The notes beneath the pieces are model-generated. The model ran no database searches, was not told the origin of the DNA, and was given only the letters and a program-made list of their open reading frames with translations. Source: Ectobius pallidus (Eukaryota > Arthropoda > Insecta > Blattodea > Ectobiidae). From it: a stretch of 64,000 bases of DNA. The stretch is taken from the NCBI GenBank assembly GCA_964059195.1, contig CAXKWD010000015.1:1736001-1800000 (forward strand), read 5' to 3'. Positions 62,248-64,000 of the stretch are shown here, piece by piece. The translations under genes and the position numbers were made by a program. The first letter of the stretch is position 1. The number at the start of each line of letters is the position of its first letter.

Positions 62248-64000
62248 ATGACATTGCTAGGCAACAGTTTCGTATTTGGAGATGGCATTGCTAAGCTACA
62301 GTTCCTTGTTCAAAATGTCAATGCTAAGCAACAGTCAGGTGTTTTAAAAACTTCATTGCTAAGCAACAGTTTCCGGTTTAGACTGGCATCGCTAGGGAAC
62401 ACTTTTGTGATAGAAAAATCTAATTGTTAGGCAGCCAAATTGTCTTTAAAAGTTACATTGCTAGGAAAAGTTACGACTTTGAAAAATGCATTGAAATGTA
62501 AAGGATTTTTGGCAGAAATTGACATTGCTACGCAACAGTATCTTTTTTTAAAAGCTTTTAATAGGTAGCAATATTATGTTTAAAAATGACATTGCTAAGC
62601 AACAGATCTTTTTGATGACATTGCTAGGCAACAGTTTCCGGTTTAGACTGGCATGGCTAGGCAAAACTTTCGTGATAGAAAAATTACATTGTTAGGCAGC
62701 CAAATAGTATTTAAAAATTACATTGCTAGGAAAAAGTTTCACTTTGAAAAATGCATTGAAATGTAAAAGTTTTGTGTCTGAAATTGACATTGCTACGCAA
62801 CAGTATATTTTTTTAAACGTTTATAATATGTAGCAATATTGTGTTTAAAAATGACATTGCTAAGCAACAGTTCTTTTTGACGACATTGCTAGGCAACAGT
62901 TCCCGGTTTAAAATGGCATTGCTAGGCAACACTTTCGTGTTTTAAAACTCATTGCTAGGCAACAGTATTCTTTCTATTCAAGCAAAACTTACAACCCATG
63001 TTTTGCCATTAGCATTTCACCGATATTTTCATTGTATGTATTGATCATTGAGGGATTAAAAACTATTCCTTATAGATGACATTGCTAGGCAACAGTTTCG
63101 TATTTGGAGATGGCATTGCTAAGCTACAGTTCCTTGTTCAAGATGTCAATGCTAAGCAACAGTCAGGTGTTTTAAAAACTTCATTGCTAAGCAACAGTTT
63201 CCGGTTTAGACTGGCATCGCTAGGCAACACTTTTGTGATAGAAAAATCTAATTGTTAGGCAGCCAAATTGTCTTTAAAAGTTACATTGCTAGGAAAAGTT
63301 ACGACTTTGAAAAATGCATTGAAAGGTAAAGGTTTTTTGTCCGAAATTGACATTCCTACGCAACAGTATCTCTTTTTAAAAGCTTTTAATAGGTAGCAAT
63401 ATTATGTTTAAGAATGACATTGCTAAGCAACAGATCTTTTTGATGACTTTGCTAGGCAACAGTTTCCGGTTTAGACTGGCATGGCTAGGCAAAACTTTCG
63501 TGATAGAAAAATTACATTGTTACGCAGCCAAATTGTATTTAAAAATTACATTGCTAGGAAAAAGTTTCACTTTGAAAAATGCATTGAAATGTAAAAGTTT
63601 TGTGTCTGAAATTGACATTGCTACGCAACAGTATATTTTTTTAAAAGTTTATAATAGGTAGCAATATTGTGTTTAAAAATGACATTGCTAAGCAACAGTT
63701 CTTTTTGACGACATTGCTTGGCAACAGTTCCCGGTTTAAAATGGCATTGCTAGGCAACACTTTCGTGTTTTAAAACTCATTGCTAGGCAACAGTATTCTT
63801 TCTATTCAAGCAAAATTTACAACCCATGTTTTGCCATTAGCATTTCACCGATATTTTCATTGTATGTATTGATCATTGAGGGATTAAAACCTATTCCTTA
63901 TAGATGACATTGCTAGGCAACAGTTTCGTATTTGGAGATGGCATTGCTAAGCTACAGTTCCTTGTTCAAAATGTCAATGCTAAACAACAGTCAGGTGTTT
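62248..64000 (+). repeat. Monomers 77-79, last one cut by window edge
   Basis: Monomers start at 62248, 63076 and 63904. 62248 carries gctagggaacac, as in 9264. 63076 carries gacattcctacgc, tatctctttttaaaag and ttgttacgcagcc, as in 12576. The cttggcaac mark and gattaaaacctattcc linker lead into 63904, whose ctaaacaacag matches 13404. Thus 63.1-64.0 kb corresponds to 12.6-13.5 kb at an offset of 50,500. Confidence 0.87.

Larger units (their letters stand above)
1..64000 (+). repeat. Satellite DNA array, 828-bp monomer, head to tail
   Basis: The window is a single tandem array. The landmark atgacattgctaggcaac followed by cagtttcgtatttgg recurs at 165, 992, 1817, 2644, 3471, 4299 and so on to 63904. 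Spacing is almost always 823-828 bp, with three 563-bp exceptions. All copies are in one orientation, with no inserted transposon, no inversion and no unique sequence. Monomers are AT-rich and differ by few substitutions and short indels. The array continues beyond both edges, so its true length is unknown. The size and homogeneity indicate eukaryotic heterochromatin. The family is not recognised, and centromeric versus other heterochromatic location cannot be told from this window. Confidence 0.97.

Noticed and set aside
1..64000. CENP-B box, which would support a centromeric array
   Set aside because: No TTCGNNNNANNCGGG-type match was seen in the monomer on either strand. The tttcgt and cccgg strings are not correctly spaced.
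1..64000. tRNA, rRNA or other structured RNA genes
   Set aside because: No conserved tRNA arm, B-box or rRNA motif was seen. All sequence is accounted for by the satellite monomer.

Overview
The whole 64 kb window is one uninterrupted head-to-tail satellite DNA array. I find no gene, RNA gene, transposon, CRISPR array or inverted segment, and both window edges lie inside the array. An AT-rich array of this size (about 35% G+C in the lines I counted), with nested unequal-crossover structure and no gene, points to eukaryotic heterochromatin such as a centromeric, pericentromeric or subtelomeric block. I do not recognise the satellite family and cannot name the species.

Four nested periodicities are visible. 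(1) A sub-repeat of about 33-35 bp built round the core cattgctaggcaacag. (2) An exact 265-bp block of seven to eight sub-repeats, present in two full copies plus the start of a third in every monomer; the two full copies are about 90% identical by hand alignment. (3) A monomer of 828 bp (usually 823-828). There are 78 monomer starts from 165 to 63076 plus a partial one at 63904; by eye most differ at only a few to about 20 positions. (4) Higher-order repeats (HORs) of several kilobases. The clearest is a 9,667-bp HOR of 12 monomers at 30770-40436, 40437-50103 and 50104-58941, the last lacking one monomer. An older or alternative 9,100-bp period links about 14.8-19.2 kb with about 23.9-28.3 kb.

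Layout: 1-164 is a monomer end; 165-5954 holds seven mixed monomers including the most divergent (992); 5955-17536 is an 11.6-kb run containing a 1,656-bp tandem dimer duplication; 17537-26636 is the 9,100-bp unit; 26637-29944 is a partial second copy; 29945-30769 is one marker monomer; 30770-58941 is the 9,667-bp HOR; 58942-62247 is a run in which shared one-base deletions mark a 2,481-bp duplication; 62248-64000 resembles 12.6-13.5 kb.

The run of sequence types at 5955-17536 reappears at 29945-38780 with 2,749 bp removed, which is exactly three 828-bp monomers plus one 265-bp block. That event produced a 563-bp short monomer, which HOR amplification then carried to three places. Short open frames of 60-85 codons recur because the array is homogenised. 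They are not credible genes: point deletions break them freely. The most notable sequence signal is that the sub-repeat core resembles an X-box, the target of RFX-family transcription factors, with roughly five perfect TTGCTAGGCAAC cores per monomer (several hundred in the window). That resemblance is an untested inference.
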